5,248 bases of DNA, taken from contig JAIRRR010000289.1 of NCBI GenBank assembly GCA_031255875.1, positions 1 to 5,248 on the forward strand, read 5' to 3'. This document shows, in pieces, positions 5,248 through 5,248 of the stretch; position 1 is the stretch's first letter, and each line of letters opens with the position of its first letter. This DNA comes from Treponema sp. (GTDB lineage Bacteria > Spirochaetota > Spirochaetia > Treponematales > Breznakiellaceae). The notes under the pieces were generated by a model. That model saw only the letters and a program-made list of their open reading frames with translations. It was not told the origin of the DNA and ran no database searches. Both the position numbers and the translations under genes were made by a program.

Positions 5248-5248
5248 G

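Overview
The window is a 5.2 kb piece of a GC-rich bacterial chromosome. It holds a complete polyamine-type ABC transporter operon (potA-potB-potC-potD) on the + strand, followed by a single-domain bacteriohemerythrin on the same strand. At the left edge is the 5' end of a divergently transcribed Rpn-family (PD-(D/E)XK) nuclease gene. The combination of a potABCD operon whose PotD is a lipoprotein with a relaxed lipobox, an Rpn-type nuclease gene and a small hemerythrin suggests a spirochaete, most likely a host-associated (for example insect-gut) Treponema. This is inferred from gene content only; no rRNA or other marker is present.

Layout. 1-218 (-): N-terminal part of the Rpn-family protein, cut by the window edge. 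219-647: a non-coding divergent control region. It has a good sigma70-type promoter for each direction (minus -35/-10 at 389-384/366-361; plus at 421-426/444-449) and a 10-bp direct repeat between them. A compact inverted-repeat element of about 160 bp (459-620) looks like a MITE inserted at a TA site right at the expected transcription start of the pot operon. 648-737: a possible 29-codon leader ORF whose stop overlaps the potA start. 734-4733: potA, potB and potC joined by 4-base start/stop overlaps, then potD 15 bases after potC. 4734-4839: the potD-hemerythrin gap, with a weak terminator-like hairpin, a clear promoter and a stem-loop that would lie at the very 5' end of the hemerythrin mRNA. 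4840-5247: the hemerythrin gene.

How the genes work together. PotD would capture a ligand outside the cytoplasmic membrane, PotB and PotC form the channel, and PotA hydrolyses ATP. PotA, PotB and PotC look canonical. In PotD, several residues that contact spermidine in the E. coli protein are replaced (my alignment from memory), so the substrate may not be spermidine or putrescine. The hemerythrin has all seven di-iron ligands and its own promoter, so it is probably an independent O2-binding or sensing protein.

I found no clearly new multi-gene system. The most unusual parts are in the pot leader (the MITE-like element, then the leader ORF and a hairpin that appears to cover the potA ribosome-binding region), the divergent PotD binding pocket, and the 5'-terminal hairpin of the hemerythrin transcript.
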